From the NCBI GenBank assembly GCA_934232845.1, contig CAKQGD010000002.1, forward strand, positions 12,079-76,078: DNA of 64,000 nucleotides, read 5' to 3'. Below, piece after piece: positions 35,946-44,400 of the stretch; position 1 is the first letter of the stretch; every line of letters begins with the position of its first letter. Source of the stretch: an uncultured Oscillospiraceae bacterium (GTDB lineage Bacteria > Bacillota > Clostridia > Oscillospirales > Ruminococcaceae). Position numbers and translations under genes: made by a program. The notes under the pieces were generated by a model. It was not told where the DNA came from and did no database searches. It was given only the letters and a program-made list of their open reading frames with translations.

Positions 35946-36635
35946 ATGGAGATTGCAGAGATGATTCTGACGGCGCTGCTGTCTTTTGCCGCGCTGTTTT
36001 TTCTGACGAAGCTTATCGGATGCCGCCAAGTGTCGCAGCTGAGCTTATTTGACTATATTAACGGAATCACAATCGGGTCACTGGCCGCCGACCTTGCGAT
36101 TGCCGGACCGGGGCAGCGCCTTGCGCCTTTGATCGGAATGATGATTTATGCCGGGGCAACCTTTATTCTATCGCTGCTGACGGATAAATCTATTGCAGCG
36201 CGCCGTGTGATCGAGGGAAGGCCTCTGGTCCTTTTGGAGCATGACCGTCTGAAGGAAGAAAACTTTGCCAGGGCGCGCATCGACCTCGGAGAATTTTTAA
36301 TGAGAGCGCGGGTGGCCGGATATTTTGACCTTTCTCAGCTTTCGGCGGCGGTTTTGGAGCCTAACGGAATGATCAGTTTTCTGCCGAAGGGAGAATATCG
36401 TCCGGCAACACCGGGAGATCTGTCCATGCAGGCTGCTAAGGAGGGACTGTCCATGGCGGTAATTTTAGACGGGACTGTGCGGGAAGAGGCGCTTCATCGC
36501 TTTGGATTTGATATGACATGGCTTTTGCGCGAACTGAAACGGCATCGGGTGGGAGGCGTGAAGGACGTGTTTCTCGCCGTCTGCACGCCGGACGGAGTTC
36601 TGACGGTTTATCCGCGCCAAAAAAATAGAAAATAA
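35946..36635 (+). CDS. DUF421 (YetF-like) membrane protein
   Basis: A 229-residue protein with three N-terminal helices (AEMILTALLSFAALFFLTK, IGSLAADLAIAG, APLIGMMIYAGATFILSLL) and a cytoplasmic alpha/beta domain, as in the YetF/YrbG DUF421 family. Family motifs are QLSLFDYINGITIGSLAAD, GRPLVLLEHDRLKEENF and PKGEYRPATPGDL. ATG at 35946 follows a TGGAG; GTG at 35940 is an alternative. Proteins of this family are found near spore and stress genes but lack a defined activity. Confidence 0.88.
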   Translation: MEIAEMILTALLSFAALFFLTKLIGCRQVSQLSLFDYINGITIGSLAADLAIAGPGQRLAPLIGMMIYAGATFILSLLTDKSIAARRVIEGRPLVLLEHDRLKEENFARARIDLGEFLMRARVAGYFDLSQLSAAVLEPNGMISFLPKGEYRPATPGDLSMQAAKEGLSMAVILDGTVREEALHRFGFDMTWLLRELKRHRVGGVKDVFLAVCTPDGVLTVYPRQKNRK

Positions 36636-36660
36636 ACCTTTGAAAGAACTGCCGGTTTTC

Positions 36661-36689
36661 TTGACAAACCGATGATGGGCTGTTATACT
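36661..36689 (+). promoter_or_regulatory. Promoter of tRNA-Lys
   Basis: Consensus TTGACA (36661-36666), 17-base spacer, TATACT (36684-36689), 12 bases before the tRNA. Confidence 0.85.
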
Positions 36690-36701
36690 ATATAAGCGTT
36701 T

Positions 36702-36777
36702 GAGCCACTAGCTCAGTCGGCAGAGCATTTGACTTTTAATCAAAGGGCCTGGGGTTCGAATCCCCAGTGGCTCACCA
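36702..36777 (+). tRNA. tRNA-Lys (anticodon TTT)
   Basis: Acceptor GAGCCAC/GTGGCTC with encoded CCA, D arm AGCTCAGTCGGCAGAGC, anticodon stem TTTGA/TCAAA around CTTTTAA, T arm GGGGTTCGAATCCCC. Anticodon TTT reads AAA/AAG. Confidence 0.97.
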
Positions 36778-36780
36778 GAC

Positions 36781-36818
36781 GAAAAAGACAGGTCGAAAGA
36801 CCTGTCTTTTTCTTTTTT
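36781..36818 (+). terminator. Terminator of tRNA-Lys
   Basis: GAAAAAGACAGGTC, a GAAA loop and GACCTGTCTTTTTC form a perfect 14-bp stem followed by six T. Confidence 0.95.
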
Positions 36819-36980
36819 CTGATCATATATCTTCTCGCCAGTTTGTTTGTGACAGAGACAAAAATGCGCTTGTATAAGAAACAGCAAGCAAATTTTTATC
36901 ATAAATCCGCGGGAATTCTGTGAAAAAAGCGAAAACGGTGAGCTGAAATTCACAATTTGCACAAAAAAATATAAAAACAA

Positions 36981-37009
36981 TTGACATTTGTAAAAAAAAA
37001 GTCTATATT
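36981..37009 (+). promoter_or_regulatory. Promoter of the Tat cassette
   Basis: Consensus TTGACA (36981-36986), 17-base spacer, TATATT (37004-37009) in a strongly AT-rich stretch. It implies a leader of about 190 bases before the first coding start at 37209. Confidence 0.8.
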
Positions 37010-37208
37010 TAAATAAAATCTACAAAATTATTTTGAAATTGCGTTTTTTTTTCAAAAAACTACCAAATGTCCGAATATGAGTGAGAAAAGGCTGTACAGA
37101 TAGGCTTTGAAAGAAGATAATTTCAAGAGCCCTGTGCAACCATTTTGAATAAAACACCCTGTGGCGTGCCGTTACAACAGGCTGCGGAGTAATAAGGAGG
37201 TGTTTGGA
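37010..37208 (+). other. Long leader of the Tat cassette
   Basis: This transcribed leader is AT-rich in its first half. A CCTGT/ACAGG inverted repeat lies at about 37158-37181, and a complete AAGGAGGTG Shine-Dalgarno at 37194-37202. No known riboswitch was recognised. Confidence 0.5.
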
Positions 37209-37301
37209 TTGAAAAAAAGGTACTCGATGGGCTTTCTGGTAGGCGCTGTTCTGGGAATAGCAATTTTTGCGGGAATTGTGCTGGTATGCTTGAACATTTG
37301 A
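37209..37301 (+). CDS. 30-residue single-pass membrane peptide
   Basis: A TTG start at 37209, six bases after a complete AAGGAGGTG, opens a 31-codon frame ending at TGA 37299-37301. The product begins MKKRYSMGFLVGAVLG and is a basic N-terminus followed by one hydrophobic helix. The ribosome site and position as first gene of the cassette, 21 bases before the metallo-beta-lactamase gene, argue that it is real. It could be a small Tat or membrane-complex subunit. It has no amphipathic helix, so it is not a TatA. Confidence 0.65.
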   Translation: MKKRYSMGFLVGAVLGIAIFAGIVLVCLNI

Positions 37302-37322
37302 TCAGGGGGAGGAATTAAAAAC

Positions 37323-38408
37323 ATGGATACACTGGACAGAAGAGAATTCATTAAAGGGGCAAGCGTAGGTACTTTGGCAGGCTTTGTGGCCTGCGGCGGA
37401 GTGACCTCAACGGTATTGCGCAAGGGCCTTATCCCAAAAGAAGCGAATCCCAATATTGAAATCGGAGAGCTCAAGGGAATCAACGTAAAATGTATTTCCG
37501 AGACGAGCTGGTTCGACAACTACGTACAGCAGCAGGATTTTAAAAACGCCGGCGGCTCTCTGGTGCAGCAATACGATGTTGCATTTTCCCATACGGGCGT
37601 AGAAGCAGGCTACAATGGCGACAATGCGGGCGGATATTCGGCGTTGATCGAGTTTGTGTTCATGGACGGCACAAAGAAGAAGGTACTGCTGGACGCCGGC
37701 TGGAACGTGGACTGGATGACGAAGCGTTACCAGGAAGAGGGCGTTGATAAGATGCTCAAAAATGGCGAGATCGATACCCTCGTGATCTCGCACGACCACT
37801 ACGACCATTTTTGGGGAATTGAGTCCGTATTCCAGTGGAACCCCAACGTTACCATGATCATCCCGGATTCTTTCCGTGAGGAAAGCTATCAGCTGATGAG
37901 CGGGGCGAGCTTCCCGAAGCCGCCTATTTCCAATAAAATTCCTTTTAAGGGCGAACTGGTGAAGAATGCGATCGGTCAGGTACACCAGATCTACCCCGGC
38001 GTTTCGCTTGTGACATTTGACTGTCCGTGCGGCCGCGGCGTTGCCGGTGAGCAGGTGTTTGTGTGCAATGTGGCAGGCAAGGGCCTTGTAACGCTTTCCG
38101 GATGCTGCCATATGGGTCTGCTCACGCTGCTCACTTATACGAAGAATCATTTTAAGGGCGGCGACAAGATCTACGGCGTGTACGGCGGAGTACATATTTC
38201 TCCTTATGATAACTGGAGCCCGGCCAACGATGACCTTGTGCGCTCGATCGGTGACTATAATGTAGAGCGGCTGGGTGTAAACCACTGCACCGGCTACATC
38301 ACTGTAGAAAAAATGATTGCCGCGGGCTTGCCGGTTGTAAAAGGAACGGCCCGGAATAAGACCAAAAAGGACCTCTACCTTGGCAACGGCGACACGATTG
38401 AATTTTGA
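37323..38408 (+). CDS. Tat-exported MBL-fold metallohydrolase (COG1237-like)
   Basis: A 361-residue protein with a twin-arginine signal: DRREFIKG (R6, R7), then a hydrophobic stretch GASVGTLAGFVACGG. The catalytic domain has the metal motif SHDHYDH (H157, H159, D161, H162), a later SGCCHMG (C261, C262, H263) that matches the GCxHxG motif of dihydropterin-synthase-related MBL proteins, and GVHISPYD near the C-terminus. It should fold with metal in the cytoplasm and then be exported through the TatAC pair encoded downstream. GGGGGAGGAA lies at good spacing before the ATG. The substrate is unknown. Confidence 0.85.
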   Translation: MDTLDRREFIKGASVGTLAGFVACGGVTSTVLRKGLIPKEANPNIEIGELKGINVKCISETSWFDNYVQQQDFKNAGGSLVQQYDVAFSHTGVEAGYNGDNAGGYSALIEFVFMDGTKKKVLLDAGWNVDWMTKRYQEEGVDKMLKNGEIDTLVISHDHYDHFWGIESVFQWNPNVTMIIPDSFREESYQLMSGASFPKPPISNKIPFKGELVKNAIGQVHQIYPGVSLVTFDCPCGRGVAGEQVFVCNVAGKGLVTLSGCCHMGLLTLLTYTKNHFKGGDKIYGVYGGVHISPYDNWSPANDDLVRSIGDYNVERLGVNHCTGYITVEKMIAAGLPVVKGTARNKTKKDLYLGNGDTIEF

Positions 38409-38422
38409 GGAGGCGGCCTGAA

Positions 38423-39715
38423 ATGAAAATTGAAAACTGGTTGGGAACACGGAAACTGGAATCTCGGGGCAACTGGATTGTATCGGGTCTGTGTGATCTT
38501 GCCTTGATGCTTGCCGTATTCATGATCCTGTGGTATGTGTTTATGGACCCGCGCGGAATCTTGCGTATGTATACCCCCATGTACGGCTATGCCTATGTGC
38601 AGTGGCTGTTGGTATCCGTATTGATCGTTCATTTTGTGTTTCGTCTGTATCCGTTCCAGAACAGTTCGTTTCTGGTGAAAAAGCCGCCTATCGTAAAGGG
38701 ACTTATTCTCGCCGCTACCGCGGTGGTTTTGATGCTCTTTATGGTGAACGTCGTATTCAAGGGCATACTCGGTACGCTGGCAATCCCCTACTTCAGCGAG
38801 CAGGGAATGCTGGATCTGGGACAGAACGCATTCACGGCGCGTGAATATGCCCACCAGGCGATTACCATGTACGGAGGAATTATGGCCATGATGATCCCTC
38901 TGTGGGTGTTACATATGAACAACTGGCCCGCCGGTGAGATACATAACTGGAAAGGCTACCTCACCAGCTTCCTGCTGGTGTTCGCAATCGCCGGTTTCGG
39001 ATTTTTGATTTTCTTCCATCCGCACATGGGCGTGCTGTTCTATCCGTGGCAGACATGGGCCGCCGTCGTTCCATGGTGGGAGAATTTCTCGAAAACATTG
39101 AGCAGTAACTTCTGCCTTGGTCTTATTATGTGCTGGACGGCCACCATGTGGATCACCAATGTTACGTTTGAGGGCTATCCGTATAAAAAGATCAAAAAGC
39201 AGCCTTGGCGTGCGCTTGCAGGTATCTTCGGTACGCTGCTGGTAGCCGTGATTTTCTTTAACATCTTCCTGCTTCTGCAGTCGCTGGTATGGGGCGAACC
39301 CGTGCGTGGCAGCCAGCTGCTCACGGCGGTGGACTGGCGGTATCTGCACAGTGGTGAGTGCGCCATGTTTATGCTGCTGATCGCGCTGATTTGGGGATTT
39401 TATTTTAAAAACTGGCCACACAAATTTGAGCCGGAGGTCAACATGGCGCTTCGCTTTGTGATCGTTTGCGTACTTACGTTTGCGTTCTACGTATTCTACT
39501 ACAAGTTCAACCCGGTGCTGCTGGGTCAGCAGGCGGGCTATTCCAACCCGCTGCAGTATCCGTTGGCCGCCACCAGCTTGATCGTCGTACTGCTGTTGAT
39601 GCACAACTGGTTCTTTGATTTGGCGCCGGGATATCGGCTGGCAAACCGTGCCGAGCTGCTGGCCGCAGAAGAGGAAGCCGAAAAAGAACCGGTAGCGCAG
39701 ACAACCAATGGATAA
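38423..39715 (+). CDS. Ten-helix membrane protein of unknown family
   Basis: A 430-residue polytopic protein with about ten hydrophobic segments (first near residues 18-41, last near 385-404) and aromatic-rich loops, many with Trp and His (HNWPAGEIHNWKG, FHPHMGVLFYPWQTW). The tail is acidic (AAEEEAEKEP). No transporter or enzyme signature was recognised. GAGGAGG precedes the ATG, it follows the exported MBL protein by 14 bases and overlaps the next gene by 8 bases, so it is a core part of the cassette. It may be the membrane partner of the exported enzyme, such as a transporter or heme/quinone-type protein. Confidence 0.7.
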   Translation: MKIENWLGTRKLESRGNWIVSGLCDLALMLAVFMILWYVFMDPRGILRMYTPMYGYAYVQWLLVSVLIVHFVFRLYPFQNSSFLVKKPPIVKGLILAATAVVLMLFMVNVVFKGILGTLAIPYFSEQGMLDLGQNAFTAREYAHQAITMYGGIMAMMIPLWVLHMNNWPAGEIHNWKGYLTSFLLVFAIAGFGFLIFFHPHMGVLFYPWQTWAAVVPWWENFSKTLSSNFCLGLIMCWTATMWITNVTFEGYPYKKIKKQPWRALAGIFGTLLVAVIFFNIFLLLQSLVWGEPVRGSQLLTAVDWRYLHSGECAMFMLLIALIWGFYFKNWPHKFEPEVNMALRFVIVCVLTFAFYVFYYKFNPVLLGQQAGYSNPLQYPLAATSLIVVLLLMHNWFFDLAPGYRLANRAELLAAEEEAEKEPVAQTTNG

Positions 39716-39983
39716 GGGACGCAGATATTTTTTACGCCGGGGCTTTGCAGAATTTTGCGGAGAGGTCTACAACTCCTTTTTGCAGGAGAGTAAAACCGAA
39801 GCGGAAAAAGAAGCAGATTCGATCGATAGGTTCTTTTCCTCATGGTCTTCCTGTCAGGCGTTCTTGTCTGAGTATACGATGGAAGAACTGCAGGAGGATG
39901 CCCGGCGGGTAGGCATCGACTGTACGGACCTGTCAAAGCGCGAGCTTGCCCGCAAGCTTGCTTATAAAGAAAAAAATTTATAG
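39708..39983 (+). CDS. Small soluble protein with Tat-like RR motif and SAP/Rho-N-like tail
   Basis: A 91-residue protein overlapping the preceding gene by 8 bases. Near the N-terminus RRYFLRRG matches the twin-arginine pattern RRxFLK, but no hydrophobic core follows, so it is not a signal peptide. The C-terminal YTMEELQEDARRVGID plus LSKRELARKLAY resembles a SAP/Rho-N-type helix pair. It could act as an escort or proofreading chaperone for the Tat substrate, but that is inference. No family was recognised. Confidence 0.65.
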   Translation: MDKGRRYFLRRGFAEFCGEVYNSFLQESKTEAEKEADSIDRFFSSWSSCQAFLSEYTMEELQEDARRVGIDCTDLSKRELARKLAYKEKNL

Positions 39984-39996
39984 GAGGCTTGGTTAT

Positions 39997-40173
39997 ATGG
40001 GAAGTCTTGGTTTTCCCGAAATTTTTCTAATCTTGGTCATTTGTTTAGTAGTGTTCGGCCCCTCTAAACTGCCGGATATCGGCAAGGCGTTCGGCAAGGG
40101 CATTCGGGAGTTTAAAACCGCGGTAAGTGGGGATGAACTCCGGCATGACGATTCGGACAGTAAAGAAAAATAA
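39997..40173 (+). CDS. tatA: Sec-independent translocase subunit TatA
   Basis: A 58-residue protein with the TatA plan: one short helix (FPEIFLILVICLVVFGPSKLP, interrupted here by no charged residue), the conserved FGPSKLPDIGKAFGKG hinge and amphipathic helix, and a charged tail. The ATG at 39997 follows TAGGAGG. No separate TatB is present, as in minimal Firmicute TatAC systems where TatA serves both roles. It lies 13 bases after the 91-residue gene and 14 before tatC. Confidence 0.93.
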   Translation: MGSLGFPEIFLILVICLVVFGPSKLPDIGKAFGKGIREFKTAVSGDELRHDDSDSKEK

Positions 40174-40187
40174 ATGAGGAAACAGCG

Positions 40188-40958
40188 GTGGAAGAACTAA
40201 AAAAAGAGAGCCTGATTCACCATTTAGAGGCGCTGAGGCGTTTGATCCTGGTTGCTGTAGCGGCGGTTGCCGCAGCGGGTCTTGGCGTGTATGCGTTTGC
40301 CTACGATTGGGTTTACGACCTTGCACAGACTCCTCTGCGCCAACTCAATATCACACCCGTAGTGATCGGCGTGACGGAAGGATTTATGGTTAAGCTGAAG
40401 CTTTCCTTCAGCTTTGGGCTTTTCTTTGCACTGCCCGTTATTTTAACGGCGATTTTGCTGTTTATTTTTCCGGCTCTGTACAAAAAAGAAAAGTGGGCGG
40501 CCTGCGTGATCTTTACGGCCGGAACGGCACTGTTTTTTGCAGGAGTTATTCTGGCGTATCGATACATTCTGAGTCTGGCGCTTCAGTTTTTCTTGGGGCA
40601 GTATACGGACGGTCTGGAGACCATGCTGTCATACGATAAATACTTCTCTTTCGTGCTGAATCTTTTGTGGCCGTTTGGACTGATAATGGAAATGCCGTTA
40701 GTGGCATGGCTTCTTACCGCTGTACATGTGCTGAACCCCGCAGCGATGCGCAAAAAGAGAAAGTATGTTTTGGTCGGTACGTTTGTGTTGGCGGCGATCT
40801 TCACACCGCCGGATGTGATCTCTCAGGTGATGCTGGCGCTTCCTATGCTGGCGCTGTATGAGGTTTCGATCGGAGTGTCGGCATTGACATTGCGCTTTCA
40901 GCGCGTTGGCCGGCTGCGCAAAGAAGAGAACCAGCCGCCGCAGCACACTGACAAATAG
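40188..40958 (+). CDS. tatC: Sec-independent translocase subunit TatC
   Basis: A 256-residue six-helix protein that recognises twin-arginine signals. The N-terminus SLIHHLEALRRLIL is the TatC HLxELRxR-type motif, followed by a conserved FMVKLKLSFSFGLFFALPV segment and AIFTPPDVISQVMLALPMLALYE in the last helices. The GTG at 40188 follows GAGGAAACAG. It ends the cassette and is followed by a terminator. Confidence 0.95.
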   Translation: MEELKKESLIHHLEALRRLILVAVAAVAAAGLGVYAFAYDWVYDLAQTPLRQLNITPVVIGVTEGFMVKLKLSFSFGLFFALPVILTAILLFIFPALYKKEKWAACVIFTAGTALFFAGVILAYRYILSLALQFFLGQYTDGLETMLSYDKYFSFVLNLLWPFGLIMEMPLVAWLLTAVHVLNPAAMRKKRKYVLVGTFVLAAIFTPPDVISQVMLALPMLALYEVSIGVSALTLRFQRVGRLRKEENQPPQHTDK

Positions 40959-40976
40959 TATACTTTGATTTTTGCG

Positions 40977-41015
40977 ATGCGCTGGGCAGCGAATGTTGCC
41001 CAGCGCATTATTTTT
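40977..41015 (+). terminator. Terminator of the Tat cassette
   Basis: ATGCGCTGGGCA (40977-40988) and TGCCCAGCGCAT (40997-41008) form a perfect 12-bp stem followed by TATTTTT. Confidence 0.93.
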
Positions 41016-41401
41016 GGGCTTATTTTTACAGAGTGTAGAAAAGAGCTGCGGGGGCAACACGGCTGAAACGAAAGATTTTGCCTGCACAAAAGGATGTGTC
41101 TGTACGCTTTTTGCACCAAGGAAGAGGCGCATCCTGCATAAAAAAGAAGAATTAAAAGCTGATTCTCAAATTTTAAAAAAGATGCAACCGGCATCTTTGA
41201 CAAAGAATAAACGGAGGATATAAGAGGTTTAGGGCACCCTGCGGGAAAAGAAAAAATCTCTTGCACATAACAACCAAAAAGAGCATAAGGACAAGGGAAA
41301 AACTTCTACAGCGGCACATTTGCTTTTTTCGCCCATATCCGTTAAACTGAAAAATAGATTTTGCCCGACAAAATCGAAGATAACGGGGGTTATGAAATAC
41401 T
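41016..41401 (+). promoter_or_regulatory. Upstream region of pyruvate carboxylase
   Basis: No gene is supported. TTGACA (41197-41202), a 16-base spacer and TATAAG (41219-41224) are the best promoter candidate, leaving a leader of about 170 bases. A GATGC/GCATC pair (41180-41195) overlaps the -35 side. No known riboswitch was recognised. Confidence 0.5.
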
Positions 41402-44400
41402 ATGGAGCTGAAAAATTTCGAAAAGGTTCTGGCCGCGAACCGTGGAGAAATTGCAATCCGCATCATGCGAGCCTGCAAGGATCTCAATATTCACACGGTC
41501 GCTATGTATTCGGAAGAAGATACCTACAGTTTGTTTCGTACGCACGCGGATGAGGCTTACCTGATCGGTGAGGCTCGCAGCCCTGTCGGCGCTTATCTCG
41601 ATATTCAGGCGATTATTTCACTGGCCAAGCGCCGCGGTGTTTCCGCGATCCATCCCGGCTACGGTTTTCTCTCGGAAAATGCCGAGTTTGCCAAGGCATG
41701 CGAAGATAACGGCATTAAATTTATCGGCCCCTCCTCCAAGGTCCTCGCGATGATGGGCGACAAGCTCAGCGCCAAAGAGGTTGCGATTTCCTGCGGAGTT
41801 CCGGTCATTCCCGGATGCACCGAGCCGCTTCGCGATGGCGATGAAGCGCTGGAAAAAGCAAAAAGCTTCGGATTTCCCGTCATTCTTAAGGCGGCAGCGG
41901 GCGGCGGCGGACGCGGCATGCGCCTGTGCAATACGGAGGAAGAAGTCAAGCCCGCTTATGAGCTGGTTCACAGCGAGGCTCTCAAGGCCTTTGGCAGCGG
42001 GGATATCTTTATGGAAAAATACCTCGTCGAGCCCAAGCACATCGAGGTGCAGATTTTGGCCGACGAGCACGGCAATGTTCGTCATCTGGGCGAACGCGAC
42101 TGTTCTCTGCAGCGCCGCTATCAAAAGGTCGTCGAGTTTGCGCCGGCATGGTCGATTGCGCAGTCCGTGCGCGAAAAGCTCTGGGCCGACGCGGTCAAAG
42201 TCGCAAAGGCGGTCGGCTACACCAACGCCGGCACGGTGGAGTTTCTTGTCGACCGCGACGGAAACCATTATTTCATTGAGATGAATCCGCGCATTCAGGT
42301 GGAGCACACGGTGACCGAAATGGTCACGGGCATCGATCTGGTGCGCGCGCAGGTTCTGATTGCCGAGGGATATCCGATCAGCCACCCCGAGATCGGGCTC
42401 GCCTCTCAGGACGATCTGCACATCGACGGCTATGCGATTCAGTGCCGTGTGACGACCGAGGATCCGAAGAATAATTTTGCGCCCGACAACGGAAAAATTA
42501 CGGCGTACCGCTCCGGCGGCGGTTTCGGTATCCGCTTCGACGGCGGAAATGCCGCGGCCGGTACGACAATCTCGCCGTATTATGATTCGCTTTTGGTGAA
42601 AATCACCTCTTGGGACCGCACCTTCCCCGCGGTCTGCCGCAAGGCCAGCCGCGCTCTCAATGAGGAACATATCCGCGGAGTCAAGACGAATATCTCCTTC
42701 GTGACGAACATTCTGGCGCACCCGACGTTCCTTGCCGGCAAATGCCACACAAAATTCATCGATGAGACGCCCGAGCTGTTCGACATTAACAACCGCGCCG
42801 ATCGCGCGACACGTGTGCTCAATTATATTGCGAACATTCAGGTCAGCGCACCGAACGCCGAGCGTCATCAGTATGATACTCCCCGTTTCCCCAGAGTGGA
42901 GCGTGCCTTGGATTTGAACTCCGGATACAAATACCTGCTGGACTCCAAGGGTCCCGAGGCGGTGCGCGACGCGGTTCTCAAGGAAAAGAAACTGCTCATC
43001 ACCGATACAACGATGCGCGACGCGCATCAGTCGCTGCTTTCCACCCGTCTGCGTACCCGCGACATGGTCAAGGGCGCACCGGGAACGGCCGATATTCTGC
43101 GCGACTGCTTCTCTCTGGAGATGTGGGGCGGAGCGACATTTGACACGGCGTATCGCTTCCTGCATGAATCTCCGTGGGAGCGTCTCGAAATGCTGCGCCG
43201 CGACATTCCGAACATTCTGTTCCAGATGCTTCTGCGCGGTTCCAACCTTGTTGGCTATGCGAGCTACCCCGACAACCTTGTCAGAAAGTTTATCGCGCAG
43301 TCGGCTGAGAGCGGCATCGACGTATTCCGTGTGTTCGATTCGCTTAACTGGATTCCTAATATGGAAGTCGCGATGGATGAGGTTCTCAAGCAGAATAAGC
43401 TGCTGGAAGCGACCGTCTGCTACACCGGCGACATCCTCGATCCCAAGCGCGACCGCTATACCTTGAAATATTATGTCGATTTCGCGAAGGAGCTCGAGCG
43501 CCGCGGCGCCCATATGCTCTGCGTCAAGGATATGTCCGGCCTGCTCAAGCCTTATGCGGCCAAGAAGCTGATCGAGACTCTCAAGCAGGAGGTTGGAATT
43601 CCGATCCACCTGCATACGCACAACACGACCGGCAACCAGATCGCGGCGTATATGCTTGCGTCAGAGGCCGGCGTCGATATCGTCGACACGGCGATCGGGC
43701 CGATGTCCTCTCTGACCAGCCAGCCGTCGATGAATGCGCTGGTTGAGGCGCTGCGCGGCACCGAGCGCGATACCGGCTTTGATGAGCGCCGCCTGCAGGA
43801 ACTTTCCGATTACTGGAGCGACGTGCGTCTGCGCTACGAGAACTTTGACAAGGGTCTGACGGGCCCTGTGACCGATATTTATCGCTATGAGATTCCCGGC
43901 GGACAGTATACCAACCTGCAGCCGCAGGTCGAAGCGCTCGGCCTCGGACATCGGTTTGACGAGGTCAAGGAGATGTACCGCACCGTCAACCAGATGTTCG
44001 GCGATATTGTAAAGGTGACGCCTTCCTCCAAGGTTGTGGGCGATATGGCGATCTTTATGGTGCAGAACGACCTGACACCGGAGAATATCGTCGAGCGCGG
44101 CGAGGCGCTTGCGTTCCCGGATTCCGTGGTCAGCTACTTCAAGGGCATGATGGGCCAGCCTCCGTGCGGCTTCCCGCCGGAGCTGCAGAAGGTTGTTCTC
44201 AAGGGAGAAGAGCCGATCACCTGCCGTCCGGGTGACCTGCTGCCTCCTGTGGACTGGAAAAAGATTGAGGAAGAGGTCAAGAAGTTCTATCCCACTCCGG
44301 ACCAGAAATTCCTTATCTCTTATGCGATGTATCCCAAGGTCGTCGAGGACTATTACAAGCACCGCCAGGAATACAGCTATCTGATGCGCATGGGCAGCCA

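Noticed and set aside
36702..36777. tRNA-Lys as an attachment site for the Tat cassette
   Set aside because: No integrase and no repeat of the tRNA 3' end were seen near 41 kb; the AT-rich DNA alone is not enough.
41618..43621. 667-codon minus-strand open frame
   Set aside because: It lies entirely within pyc on the opposite strand; the plus-strand protein is an intact pyruvate carboxylase.
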